Notes under the pieces: generated by a model
The model's database searches: none
Seen by the model: only the letters and a program-made list of their open reading frames with translations
What the model was told of the DNA's origin: nothing
Shown here: positions 34,627-42,899 of the stretch, piece by piece
How positions within the stretch are numbered: position 1 is the first letter of the stretch
How the letters are laid out: each line of letters opens with the position of its first letter
Assembly: GCF_026712205.1 (NCBI RefSeq)
Contig: NZ_JAPPUW010000006.1
Span: forward strand, 124,001 to 188,000
Direction: 5' to 3'
Length of the DNA: 64,000 nt
From: Pelomonas aquatica
GTDB lineage: Bacteria; Pseudomonadota; Gammaproteobacteria; Burkholderiales; Burkholderiaceae_C
Made by a program: the position numbers and the translations under genes

Positions 34627-36090
34627 TCAACGCTCGCTGCCCAGCGGCGGGTGCGGGCTGCGGGCGCGCTCCAGCGCCAGGCGCGCGCTGGCCGCGGCGC
34701 CCAGCTGCTCCTGCAGGTATTGCGCGAGCCGCGGCTGCTGGCTGAAGGCGGCGTTGAAGCGGATGTGCGGGTCGCTGGCGCCGTCGGCCGCGAAGGTGGC
34801 GCCGCGCACCAGCAGGATGCCGCGGCGGAAGGCCTCCTTCACGACGCCGTCCACGTCCGCGCCGGCCGGCAGCGCGCCCCACAGGAAGAGGCCGCCCTCG
34901 CCCGGGTGCTCCAGCTGCACGCCGGCCTGGCGCAGCTGGCGCGTGGCGGCCACGCGCGCCGTGGCCAGGCGCTGCTGCAGGCGGTCCAGGTGCTTGCGCC
35001 AGCGCCCGGCCGACAGCACCTCCAGCAGCACGAACTCGTTGAGCGCCGCCGTCGTCAGCACCGAAACGATCTTCTCGCGCAGCAGCGCCTTCAGCAGTCC
35101 GGGCTCGGCGGCCATATAGCCCAGGCGCAGCGACGGGCTCATGGCCTTGCAGAAGCTGGAGTAGTAGATGACGCCGTCCAGCGCCGACAGCTGGGCCAGC
35201 CGCGTCGGCGTGCCTGGGTGGAAATGCCCCTGCACGTCGTCCTCCGCGATCAGCACGCCGTGGCGCTGCGCGAGCATCAGCACGCGATGCAGATTGGCCG
35301 CCGTGCTGCCCCAGCCGGTGGGGTTGTGCAGCACGCTCTGGATGAAGAGCAGGCGCGGCCGGTGCCGGGTGCAGGCTTCGTCGAGCGCGGCCAGGTCGAT
35401 GCCGTCGTGGCGGCGCGGCACCGGCACGATGTTCACGCCGGCCTGGCGCAGGCGGTCGAACAGCAGGAAGTAGCCCGGCGTCTCCACGGCCACCGAGTCG
35501 CCGGGGCGCAGCAAGGCGCGGCAGATCAGGTCGATGGCCTGGGTGCCGCCATAGGTCGTCAGCACGCGGCCCGCGTCCACGGCGATGCCCTGGCTGCGCA
35601 GCAGCGTCGCGATGCATTCGCGCAGCTCCGGCAGGCCCTGCGGCGGGCAGCGCGTGGCCATGCCCGCGTGGGCGCGCGCCAGGCCGCGCTGCACGGCCGC
35701 GGCAGGCACGGCCTCCTCCAGCCAGGTGGCCGGCAAAGCGCCGCTGCTGGCCAGCAGCACGCCGGAACGCTGGTCGTTGGCCTGCTGGGCCAGCCAGACG
35801 GCCTCCTGCTCCTCGCCGGCCTCCACGCGCACCGCGTCGGGCATCGCGTCGGCCGGCCCCTCGGCGACGAAGAAGCCGGCCGTGCCGCGCGAATCGATCA
35901 GGCCGGCGGCGACGAGGCGGTCGTAGGCGATGACGACGGTGTTGGGGCTGACGCCCAGCTGCGCGGCGAGCTGGCGGATGGAGTTCAGCCGCGCACCGGG
36001 CGGCAGCTGGGCGCAGCCGATCAGCGCGCGCAGGCGCTGCTCGATCTGGTCGGCCAGCGGGGTGGGCGAATCGCGATCCAGCGAGAACAT
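34627..36090 (-). CDS. MocR-family transcriptional regulator (GntR wHTH + aminotransferase fold)
   Basis: The 487-residue protein has an N-terminal GntR winged helix (LNSIRQLAAQLGVSPNTVV) joined to a fold-type I aminotransferase domain with NPTGWGS and the PLP-lysine motif SFCKAMSPSLRLGY. MocR proteins use PLP as an effector sensor rather than as an enzyme cofactor. The LysE-type exporter gene ends 3 nt upstream in the same direction, so regulator and exporter are co-transcribed, likely for an amino-acid-type substrate. The style is chromosomal, unlike the islands on each side. Confidence 0.9.
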   Translation of the reverse strand: MFSLDRDSPTPLADQIEQRLRALIGCAQLPPGARLNSIRQLAAQLGVSPNTVVIAYDRLVAAGLIDSRGTAGFFVAEGPADAMPDAVRVEAGEEQEAVWLAQQANDQRSGVLLASSGALPATWLEEAVPAAAVQRGLARAHAGMATRCPPQGLPELRECIATLLRSQGIAVDAGRVLTTYGGTQAIDLICRALLRPGDSVAVETPGYFLLFDRLRQAGVNIVPVPRRHDGIDLAALDEACTRHRPRLLFIQSVLHNPTGWGSTAANLHRVLMLAQRHGVLIAEDDVQGHFHPGTPTRLAQLSALDGVIYYSSFCKAMSPSLRLGYMAAEPGLLKALLREKIVSVLTTAALNEFVLLEVLSAGRWRKHLDRLQQRLATARVAATRQLRQAGVQLEHPGEGGLFLWGALPAGADVDGVVKEAFRRGILLVRGATFAADGASDPHIRFNAAFSQQPRLAQYLQEQLGAAASARLALERARSPHPPLGSER

Positions 36091-36093
36091 CGG

Positions 36094-36678
36094 TCAGTAC
36101 AGCAGCATCAGGGCCAGCAGGGCCAGGGAGGCGGCCATGATGGCATTGAACGCGCGGCGCCGGCCGGGGCTGGACAGCAGGCGGCCGATCCCGCTGCCGA
36201 ACAGGGCCCAGCCCGAGATGCAGGGAAAGCCGACCACGGCCCCGGCCAGGCTGACGGTGAGCGCACCGGCCGGCAGGCTGAACTGGGCGGGCATGAAGAC
36301 CGACGCGACCGTCACCGCACGCAGCCAGCTCTTGGGGTTCACCGCCTGGAAGAGCGCGGCCTGCACGAAACCCAGCGCCTGCGGCGGCCGGTCCAGCGCG
36401 ACCGGCTGGCCGACGAGCCGCCAGGCCAGCACCAGCATGTAGAGCGTGCCGGCGAGCCTGAGGGCGGCGTGCAGCGCCGGCCAGGCGATGAACAGCGCGC
36501 CCAGCCCCAGGCACATGACGAAGGTCAGCAGCGCGACGCCGCTCACCATGCCGAGAATGGCCGGCAGCGTGCGCCTGTAGCCGTGGTGGGCGCCGCTGGC
36601 GACCAGCATCATGTTGTTCGGGCCGGGCGTGCCCGACATCAGCGCGCAATAGGTCAGGAAGGGCAGCAGCTCGTTCAT
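36094..36678 (-). CDS. LysE/RhtB-type exporter
   Basis: This 194-residue membrane protein has the family start (ELLPFLTYCALMSGTPGPNN) and about six helices, plus the NPKSWLRA motif of the third segment. LysE/RhtB proteins export amino acids or similar metabolites. The ATG at 36678 fits the first helix; one more in-frame ATG lies 9 nt upstream. It precedes the mocR gene by 3 nt. Confidence 0.88.
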   Translation of the reverse strand: MNELLPFLTYCALMSGTPGPNNMMLVASGAHHGYRRTLPAILGMVSGVALLTFVMCLGLGALFIAWPALHAALRLAGTLYMLVLAWRLVGQPVALDRPPQALGFVQAALFQAVNPKSWLRAVTVASVFMPAQFSLPAGALTVSLAGAVVGFPCISGWALFGSGIGRLLSSPGRRRAFNAIMAASLALLALMLLY

Positions 36679-36803
36679 GCAAGGCATCGGCAGGGAAGCG
36701 ATGCCGGCATTGCAGCGTGCGGGCGGCCGGGCGTGAAGCCACAGCGCTGGCCGGTGCGCACTGCGCTGTATCAGCGCGGCCACCCGTACAGCGGGAGCCC
36801 TCC

Positions 36804-37127
36804 CTAGGCCGAGCGCTGCCGCACGCGGTGGAAGCGGCAGTATTCGCGCTCCCAGTTGCCGTTGTCGCGCGCCTGGGCCAGCGTCAGCCACTGCAGGTTG
36901 TCCGGCGAGTTGTCGCCCTCGGCGCAGGGCGGCACGACGTAGTCCACGACATAGCCGGGGCAGGCGCCGGCGGGCCGGCCGGTGGCGGGGCAAGGCGAGT
37001 GCTGGCGGAACTCGGCCACCGCCGCCAGCGAGCGGTGCGGGCGCGCGTCCGAAGGCGAGGCCAGCACGAGGAAGGCGGCGGCCAGGGTCAGCATGGCCGC
37101 CGTGGCGACGCCCGACGGGGCCTTCAC
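36804..37127 (-). CDS. Small secreted HNH-like protein
   Basis: About 107 residues from a GTG at 37127 that overlaps the previous stop by 4 bp. A signal peptide-like helix (MLTLAAAFLVLASPSDA) precedes a domain with YVVDYVVPPCAEGDNSPDNLQW and WEREYCRFH. These are HNH-type metal-finger features in which the first His of the motif appears as Asp or Val. It may be a degenerate or non-specific periplasmic nuclease. Confidence 0.6.
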   Translation of the reverse strand: MKAPSGVATAAMLTLAAAFLVLASPSDARPHRSLAAVAEFRQHSPCPATGRPAGACPGYVVDYVVPPCAEGDNSPDNLQWLTLAQARDNGNWEREYCRFHRVRQRSA

Positions 37128-37321
37128 AGCAGCACCCGGCGGACGTCGATCTCGGTGTCCTCCCAGGCCGCCACGTCGGGCTTGGGCGGCTCGACCGGCT
37201 CGGCGGGCCTGCCGGGCTCCAGGCCCTGCGGGGCCGCCTCGTGCAGCCCTTTCACGCGCCGCATCGTGTCGCGGATCTGGTGAAGCGAATCCTGCGCGAG
37301 TGCGCGAAGTTGAGGCTGCAT
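37124..37321 (-). CDS. Small unknown acidic protein
   Basis: This 65-residue soluble protein (MQPQLRALAQDSLHQI start, Pro/Glu-rich C-terminus) is coupled to the HNH-like gene by a GTGA overlap. No family recognised. The overlap is the main support for it being real. Confidence 0.45.
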   Translation of the reverse strand: MQPQLRALAQDSLHQIRDTMRRVKGLHEAAPQGLEPGRPAEPVEPPKPDVAAWEDTEIDVRRVLL

Positions 37322-37397
37322 GGCGGGCTCCGGTGTCGATACAGCCAGTCTCGGCGCCGGGGCGCGCGAGCAACATCGCCCTTAGGGGGCGGTCGAT

Positions 37398-37422
37398 GGG
37401 GGATGGGCGAAGGGCATCCCCC
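37398..37422. terminator. Perfect hairpin in the 234-bp gap after phzF
   Basis: GGGGGATG and CATCCCCC (8 bp) flank a 9-nt loop within 37322-37555, a gene-free stretch otherwise made of C- and G-rich runs. It is 134 nt beyond the phzF-like stop and may end or stabilise that transcript; no T-run is present. Confidence 0.4.
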
Positions 37423-37555
37423 GCCGTCCCCCCCCAAAGAGGGATGGCGCCGCGCCAAAAACAACCTCGGCGCGAGGCCGGGGCTGCAAACGCCGCGCGC
37501 GGCAACAGGATGGGTTTTCAAGTGATGACCCCTCGTGCGCACGGGAAGCGGGTTT

Positions 37556-38434
37556 TCATATCTCCACCAGCAGGCTGGAGACTCTGCTTGCCTGACCACC
37601 CACGAAGACGCTGCGGATCGCCGCGCCTTCGGCGGCCAGATCGACCTGGATCAGGCTGGGGCTGGCCGGCCGCATGAATCGACCCTGTTCGATGTGGAGC
37701 CGCGGCGCGCGGATACCGAGGCGGTGATGCAGATAGCAGGCCAGCGGGCCGGCGGCCATGCCGGTCGCGGCCTCCTCCGCGATGCCATAACGCGGCGCAA
37801 ACATCCGCGCCGCGGCGGCGCTTGCGGCCCCCCGAGTCTGGCGACAGAAGGCGTAATAGCCCACGAGATCCAGGGGCGTGCTGATCCGGGCGATCAGCGC
37901 CGGGTTGGGCACCAGGGACGCCAGCGCCGCCTCGTCCTTCAGGGGCAGCAGCATGAAGGCATTGCCGGTGCTGACGACCTCGGGGCGCAGGCCGGCCGCC
38001 AGGTCATCCGGCCCGATGCCGAGCGATGCGAAGACCTCGCGTTCCAGCACGCCATCGGCCGGCAGGGGCATGAAGCGCGGCGGCGTCTGCTCCATGAAGG
38101 CCTGCTCGCCACGAACCAGGATCTCGCGCGGCCCGTCCACCGTTTCCTTCGAGCTGCTGCCATCGCCGATCCGGCCCAATTGGCGCAAATGGCAGAAGGT
38201 GGCGATGGTCGCGTGGCCGCAGTGCGCGATCCGGCGCGCCGGCGTGAAGAAGTCGAGCTTGAAGCTGGCGACTTCGGACGCCGAGACGAAGGCCGTCTCC
38301 GACAGGCCGACCTGCCGCGCCACGGCCAGTTTCTGCCCATCGCTGAGTCCGTCCGCGTCCAGCACCACGCCGGCCGGATTGCCGCCCGTGCCGGCGTCGA
38401 CGAAGGCATTCACGATCTCCACACGGACGTTCAT
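37556..38434 (-). CDS. PhzF-family isomerase-like protein
   Basis: This 292-residue protein has the PhzF signature blocks GNPAGVV, GHATIATFCHL and EEAATGMAAGPLACYL, in the two-lobed diaminopimelate-epimerase-like fold. PhzF relatives catalyse isomerisations; only the phenazine enzyme is well defined, so the substrate is unknown. It overlaps the hydrolase stop by 4 bp, so the two form an operon divergent from the GlxA-type regulator. Confidence 0.88.
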   Translation of the reverse strand: MNVRVEIVNAFVDAGTGGNPAGVVLDADGLSDGQKLAVARQVGLSETAFVSASEVASFKLDFFTPARRIAHCGHATIATFCHLRQLGRIGDGSSSKETVDGPREILVRGEQAFMEQTPPRFMPLPADGVLEREVFASLGIGPDDLAAGLRPEVVSTGNAFMLLPLKDEAALASLVPNPALIARISTPLDLVGYYAFCRQTRGAASAAAARMFAPRYGIAEEAATGMAAGPLACYLHHRLGIRAPRLHIEQGRFMRPASPSLIQVDLAAEGAAIRSVFVGGQASRVSSLLVEI

Positions 38435-39276
38435 GCCGCGGCCTCCTCGAACCCGCTCGCTTGCGGGGCGGTCGTCGCGCAGGCATCGGCCGCGTAGAAG
38501 CGCAGCAGGCGCTGTGCCACCTCCTGCGGCGCCTCGGCGGGCAGCCAATGTCCGCTGTCGGGGAAGTGCTCCACCCTGGCCGCGCCGAAGCGGCCCGCAT
38601 AGCGAGCCGGTATGTAGGGGTCATGGCCGGCCCACAGCACCAGCGACGGCCGGCAGGCCAGCACGCGGGACAGCTCGTCCTCCCATCCGGCGAAATTGCG
38701 CGGGTCCGCGGCACGGTACCAGCGCAGCATCGCCCGCTTCACCGAAGGCGTGATGAGGTCGTAGCTGCGATGGATCTGTTCGAGCGTCAGCTTGCGCGAG
38801 GCACGCAGCAGCTCCCGCGTGAAGCCGCGCCGGCTGGTCAGCGCCTGCACCAGTTCGCCGATGACAGGCGTGCGCCACAGGCGGCCGAACAGATGCCAGC
38901 GGTAGTCGGACGCGAAGACGGTGTTCGTGATCACCACGCTGCGCACCTTGCCCGGGTGCCGTACCGCCCAGGCCAGGCCGAACGGGCCGCCGACGTCGTG
39001 CACGACCAGGTGCAGCGGCTCGTCGATGCCGAGCGCCGCGACCAGGGCATCGACCCAGGCGGCCATGCCCGCCAACGAATAGTCGAAGTCGTCCGGCGCG
39101 CTGGATCGCCCGAAGCCCGGCAGGTCGGGCGCAATGCAGCGGTGGCGGGGGCTCAGGCTGGGAATGATCCCGCCCCACAGGTCCGAGGAGTCGGGGTTGC
39201 CGTGCAGGAACAGGATGGGCTCGCCCCGCCCTTCATCGACGAGGTGGATTTGGGTTCGGCCGACGTTCAGCGTCAT
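38431..39276 (-). CDS. Alpha/beta hydrolase, dehalogenase/epoxide-hydrolase type
   Basis: The 281-residue enzyme has the oxyanion motif FLHGNP, a nucleophile elbow with Asp (VHDVGGPFG), and the catalytic His in DSGHWLP. An Asp nucleophile points to haloalkane dehalogenase or epoxide hydrolase-like chemistry rather than a serine esterase. The ATG at 39276 has an AGGAG-type site just upstream. It is expressed away from the GlxA-type regulator at 39369, the likely local controller. Confidence 0.87.
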   Translation of the reverse strand: MTLNVGRTQIHLVDEGRGEPILFLHGNPDSSDLWGGIIPSLSPRHRCIAPDLPGFGRSSAPDDFDYSLAGMAAWVDALVAALGIDEPLHLVVHDVGGPFGLAWAVRHPGKVRSVVITNTVFASDYRWHLFGRLWRTPVIGELVQALTSRRGFTRELLRASRKLTLEQIHRSYDLITPSVKRAMLRWYRAADPRNFAGWEDELSRVLACRPSLVLWAGHDPYIPARYAGRFGAARVEHFPDSGHWLPAEAPQEVAQRLLRFYAADACATTAPQASGFEEAAA

Positions 39277-39368
39277 GTGCAATCTCCTTCTCAGAGGTTC
39301 GACACGGTCATTGTGCGAAGCCGCCGATTTCCAGAAAATGGCACAAACAGACTGTTTACTATCAATAC

Positions 39369-40430
39369 ATGCCAAGCTCCGCCAAAGGATCGACGCACCC
39401 GTTCCGGCTGGGTCTGCTGCTGTTCCCCGGCTGCATGCCGGCAGGGCTGTTCGCGGCCAGCGACATGGTGCGCGCCTGCAATCTGCGCACGGGCCGCGTC
39501 CAGATGACCGTGACCTGGGCCGGGGCCGGGCTTGACGACGTTCCGACGCATCAAGGCCCGATCCTTGGCGTGCAATCAACCCTGGCCTCGGGCGCCTGCG
39601 ATGCCTGGCTGCTGCCGGGGCTGTGGCTCACGTCGACAGACCACCTCGACGGCGCGATTCGGGAACAGAGCCATCTGGTCGAAGCGCTGCGCGCCCTGCC
39701 GGCGCGCGCAGAGGTCTGGAGCTACTGCGCCGGAGTCGCGCTGGCAGCGGCGGCCGGCCGGCTGGACGGGCATGCGGCCACCGCCACCTGGTGGCTCCAG
39801 CCGGCGCTTGCAGCGCATTTCCGGCGCGTGCATTGGCGCAGTTCCCTCGACCTCGTGATCGACCGCCACGCCGCCACGGCCGCCGGCCCCAGCGGCTACC
39901 TGCCCCTGATGCTCGACCGGCTGGCGCAACACTTTGCCGACGATGTCCTGCAGGATGTGCAGGAACTGCTGATGCTGCCCAGCCCACGCCGGCGCCATCC
40001 ATCGTTTGCGCCGGTCGAATTGATGCGGCTCGCCGATCCATCGATGCGGTCGTTGCTGGCCTGGGCCCAGCGAACGCCCGCCCAGGACGCGACGCTGGCG
40101 CAAGCGGCCAGGCAGCAGAGCGTGTCGATGCGCACGCTGGCCCGGTTGATCGACCGGACCTGTGGCGTGGGCGCCGGGGAATGGCTGCGCCTGGTCAAGC
40201 TCAGCCAGGCCGCACAGGCCTTGGGCGGCACGCGCTCGCCCGTGAAGGCGATCAGCGAGGAACTGGGTTTTGGCAGCGAGGCCAGCCTGTACCGGGCGTT
40301 CCGGTCCGCGACGGGGCTGACGCCCTCCGCCTATCGGCAGGCCTTTGGCTCGACGGCGCGACAAGAGATGTCCGGCCGGTCGAGCCGACGCCGAGCAGCG
40401 TCTCGAAGAGGCCCCGTCGAAGAAGCTTGA
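39369..40430 (+). CDS. GlxA-type AraC-family regulator with DJ-1/PfpI domain
   Basis: This 353-residue regulator has an N-terminal DJ-1/PfpI-like domain (LLLFPGCMPAGLFA start, WSYCAGVALAAAAG with the conserved Cys) and a C-terminal AraC helix-turn-helix pair (MRTLARLIDRTCG; GFGSEASLYRAFRS). Family members sense a small ligand. It is divergent from the hydrolase-phzF operon with 92 bp between starts. Confidence 0.9.
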   Translation: MPSSAKGSTHPFRLGLLLFPGCMPAGLFAASDMVRACNLRTGRVQMTVTWAGAGLDDVPTHQGPILGVQSTLASGACDAWLLPGLWLTSTDHLDGAIREQSHLVEALRALPARAEVWSYCAGVALAAAAGRLDGHAATATWWLQPALAAHFRRVHWRSSLDLVIDRHAATAAGPSGYLPLMLDRLAQHFADDVLQDVQELLMLPSPRRRHPSFAPVELMRLADPSMRSLLAWAQRTPAQDATLAQAARQQSVSMRTLARLIDRTCGVGAGEWLRLVKLSQAAQALGGTRSPVKAISEELGFGSEASLYRAFRSATGLTPSAYRQAFGSTARQEMSGRSSRRRAASRRGPVEEA

Positions 40431-40444
40431 CGAGGCTCCATCAC

Positions 40445-40564
40445 TTGCTCAGCGTTGATCCCGCGGTCGCGAATCAACCTCCGCCACTTCGCCCTCTCGG
40501 CCGCCGTGTGGGCAGTCAGGAACTGCGGGTCGCCGGGATTCGCATCCCGGCTGGCGGCCTGCAA
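40445..40564 (-). pseudogene. Fragment of a Bug-type tricarboxylate receptor C-terminus
   Basis: About 40 residues (AERAKWRRLIRDRGINAE) match the C-terminal pattern xERxKWxxxIRxxGIxxE of Bug-family periplasmic receptors, but no upstream receptor sequence remains before the tRNA remnant. The reading frame then runs on without a stop at the expected place. Likely a chromosomal gene truncated at the island junction. Confidence 0.35.
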
Positions 40565-40638
40565 ATTCCTGCGCAGCCAGATGGATGGGGCGATTCGCCG
40601 GAGTCCCGAACGTCCACGAACAATCCAGGACTTGGACT

Positions 40639-40662
40639 TGGCCTGCCCGGAGGGACTCGAAC
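40639..40662 (-). other. tRNA 3'-end remnant, probable attachment site of an integrated element
   Basis: On the minus strand the sequence reads GTTCGAGTCCCTCCGGGCAG followed by GCCA: T-loop TTCGAGT, 3' half of the T-stem, 3' acceptor strand, discriminator G and CCA. The nucleotides on the 5' side do not pair as a T-stem, so the rest of the tRNA is absent. Such stand-alone 3' ends are left opposite the integrase end when an element integrates into a tRNA gene; the acceptor would fit a tRNA-Arg-like gene. By that logic chromosome lies at lower coordinates and the island at higher ones. Confidence 0.65.
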
Positions 40663-40736
40663 GCTTATATTAGGGAAAACGGCTCAGACACAGGTGTGTG
40701 TGTGACTGCCGCACGATGGAAGTAAGCTTGATTGCA

Positions 40737-40758
40737 AATGTGCACTTAGTTGCACATT
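40737..40758. promoter_or_regulatory. Perfect inverted repeat beyond the NYN gene
   Basis: AATGTGCA and TGCACATT flank a 6-bp spacer, 53 bp after the NYN gene stop and 75 bp from the tRNA remnant. It could be the terminator of the NYN operon or a recombination-associated site near the element end. The rest of 40663-40810 shows no gene. Confidence 0.45.
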
Positions 40759-40810
40759 ACATGCCACTCACCGCATCAGCCGAAAGCGCGATCCGACGCT
40801 GACCCAGGCT

Positions 40811-41674
40811 TCAGGCAGCGAGTTGTCGCCAGTCCAGCGACGCCGCCTGAGGTCCAAAGATTTGACGCGCGTGCATCTCGAAATAGCGCTTGCCCAACGC
40901 CAGATCCCGGTTCCGAACGGTGAAGTACTGCCCGCTGGCGTTGGGATGCACAGTCTTGATGTTGAACAGGCCGGAAGTTTGCTCGTGCCACACCTTCGCG
41001 AACGGACCGGCTTGTCCGTGGCCTTGTTCCACCCAAACGCCGTCCTGGGGTGCCCCCGCCAGGTCGAAGCTGCGGGTCGGCATTCCATGGCTGCGCTGGA
41101 AGTCTTCAGTGGCGGCTGCATAAAGGCGATCGACGTCCAAGGGCGTTGCGTCATCCGCGAAATGCATCAAATCCGTCGAGGTGTGGCGCTCTGGGTAGAG
41201 CAACTCCACGTACATCCCTTCTCGAACCACAGCCTCCAGCAGCGGAGCGAAGTCCTGGTCGCCGGACAGGAACGTGAGCCGGTGCATATTCCTACGGTAC
41301 GTATGCGTCAACATGTCGACGGCGATCAGGATGTCGACCTCCTTTTGCTCCTGACCAACCCGCTTGCGGTGTTTGGCAAGTCCCTGGCTCACGTGCCAAC
41401 CGGCGATTGCCCGAAGCTCGTTGAACAAGGCTTCCTTGGCATCGCGCTTTTGCTTGTATGCCTCATCCGTGTCGGCCTGCGTCCTTGCGGGGAGGCAGTC
41501 ATAGAAGAAGACCTTCTGGCAGGTGCCTTGGAGCTTGCGGTAGTCGATGTCGATGGGCTTCTTGAACCAATCGTTGCCGACCTCCTCGACCGTGCGGCGC
41601 AATTGCTCACCGTCGATGAACAGGTATTGCACTTCCTTCGGACCAGCGTAGCCACCGTACATGCCGCTCATCAC
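40811..41674 (-). CDS. NYN-domain (PIN-like) nuclease-type protein
   Basis: The 287-residue protein has an N-terminal NYN/LabA fold: acidic residues in LFIDGEQL, KEVDILIAVDML and FLSGDQDFAPLL form the usual Asp cluster for a metal-dependent RNase. The C-terminal 100 residues (SHGMPTRSFDLAG onward) are unassigned. It is the last of a four-gene minus-strand series that is divergent from an XRE regulator, a layout common for accessory defence or toxin loci; target and function are unknown. Confidence 0.8.
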   Translation of the reverse strand: MMSGMYGGYAGPKEVQYLFIDGEQLRRTVEEVGNDWFKKPIDIDYRKLQGTCQKVFFYDCLPARTQADTDEAYKQKRDAKEALFNELRAIAGWHVSQGLAKHRKRVGQEQKEVDILIAVDMLTHTYRRNMHRLTFLSGDQDFAPLLEAVVREGMYVELLYPERHTSTDLMHFADDATPLDVDRLYAAATEDFQRSHGMPTRSFDLAGAPQDGVWVEQGHGQAGPFAKVWHEQTSGLFNIKTVHPNASGQYFTVRNRDLALGKRYFEMHARQIFGPQAASLDWRQLAA

Positions 41675-41765
41675 CCCTCCCTAGCGAATCTCCGACCGCT
41701 TAGTGGGCGGATGGTAGAACGACCGACTCGCCCACCAACGCCATCGCTCGCGAGGCGGCTGACGT

Positions 41766-41969
41766 TTACCGCCGCAACCTTGCCTCCTGGCCACGCCGCA
41801 CGCGGGCGCTGTACCTGCGCTCGCCGCGGCGGCCCTGCGGCTTCGGGGTGATTTCAACTCGACCGTAAACGGCCTGGATCCAAACGCGCTGTCCCAGCCG
41901 CCACGGAGAAATTGCATTGGGCACGACGAGCACCTGAGCGCCATGTTGGCGCAGCTCGAACGCCGTCAC
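41766..41969 (-). CDS. Small basic unknown protein
   Basis: About 67 residues from a GTG at 41969 (TAFELRQHGAQVLVVPNAISP start, Arg-rich end). No ribosome site is clear, and the frame is open further upstream. Position inside the series between 41998 and the NYN gene and a plausible folded core (GQRVWIQAVYGRVEI) are the only support. Confidence 0.4.
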   Translation of the reverse strand: MTAFELRQHGAQVLVVPNAISPWRLGQRVWIQAVYGRVEITPKPQGRRGERRYSARVRRGQEARLRR

Positions 41970-41997
41970 GATAGAGGGCGGTGGCCGGCGCGTCGTT

Positions 41998-42282
41998 CTA
42001 TGGAACACCGGGGGCCTGTCCAAGCGGCAATTCTTCAATGCTGCCGTCCCCCAGCCAGATGCGGATGGCGTTGCTGATGGTCTCGGACATGCGCTCTTGC
42101 CCATCGATCACCCAGTAGATGTCACACCCGTTGAACATCAGGCGGCCCTGGCCTGGCTCAATGAGCTCATCGTATTGCTCACGGCCGTTGAAGAACCCCA
42201 GCATGATCACTTTTCGGATCTCGAAGTAGCGCTTGGTCCCCATGGCGTCGAGGCTCATGGCTGGGTCTTCGCCGGGCGTCAC
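41998..42282 (-). CDS. Unknown 94-residue protein
   Basis: Starts at a GTG overlapping the previous stop by 4 bp (GTGA). The core (GTKRYFEIRKVIMLGFFNG, GCDIYWVIDGQERMSETI) looks like a compact alpha/beta domain. No family recognised. Coupling supports co-expression with the NYN gene. Confidence 0.55.
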   Translation of the reverse strand: MTPGEDPAMSLDAMGTKRYFEIRKVIMLGFFNGREQYDELIEPGQGRLMFNGCDIYWVIDGQERMSETISNAIRIWLGDGSIEELPLGQAPGVP

Positions 42283-42764
42283 GTACGGCCGGAACCTGCC
42301 CGGCGTGGGCGAAGAACCCTCGGTTGGCTCGCCGGTAGCCGCAAGAGCAGCTCACAGCCGGCACCGCCCACAGGCGCCTTGCCGCGAACGCCGGCGTCGA
42401 ACTTTTCGCCAGCGACATCGGTCAGCGTGATGAAGGTGCCGGCGTCGTTGACGTCCTGCCAGACCTCCGTGATCTGCCGAGAGGACCACTGGCCCGTCGG
42501 TGAAGCCCAGGCCGGCATCATGGCGACGAGGCCCCGCACGCGGCTCGCGTCGATCGATCGGATGGCGTCAGCCAGGTCGGTGTCCCAGGCGATGCACAAG
42601 GTGTAGCTCATCCGTACCGGGTCAGCTTCGGCCTCGACATGATCCAGCGTGAGCAGGAACCAGGGCATGTGCAGCGTCATCACAACTGCGCGCCAGTGCT
42701 TGCTGCCCGGTCCAGCCAGCCCTTCAGGCACCTGAAATTCGTATTGGGGAAGCGAATGGAACAT
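42279..42764 (-). CDS. Unknown 161-residue protein
   Basis: First gene of the NYN operon. A beta-rich first half (WRAVVMTLHMPWFLLTLD; YTLCIAWDTDLADAIRSID) is followed by an Arg/Pro-rich C-terminus that may be partly unstructured. No known motif. Transcribed away from the XRE gene at 42900, with 135 bp between them holding the likely promoters. Confidence 0.5.
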   Translation of the reverse strand: MFHSLPQYEFQVPEGLAGPGSKHWRAVVMTLHMPWFLLTLDHVEAEADPVRMSYTLCIAWDTDLADAIRSIDASRVRGLVAMMPAWASPTGQWSSRQITEVWQDVNDAGTFITLTDVAGEKFDAGVRGKAPVGGAGCELLLRLPASQPRVLRPRRAGSGRT

Positions 42765-42899
42765 CGGACTGTTGCCGTGAACAGCGGGGCGTTCTGCGGC
42801 CGGATTGTTGACCTGGGAGCAATTCTTGGAGACCCGGTTCCGTATGCAGATTCTTGATATGAAGCCGCGTCAGATAGGGTATGAGGCTGCGAGAAATCC

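Noticed and set aside
34601-36742. Long minus-strand frame overlapping MocR and LysE in another phase
   Set aside because: Arg/Ala/Pro-rich with no motifs, while the MocR phase has clear GntR and PLP motifs.
34651-36807. Very long plus-strand frame opposite the MocR and LysE genes
   Set aside because: Low-complexity Ala/Arg/Gln-rich product complementary to two recognised genes; an antisense artefact of GC-rich codons.
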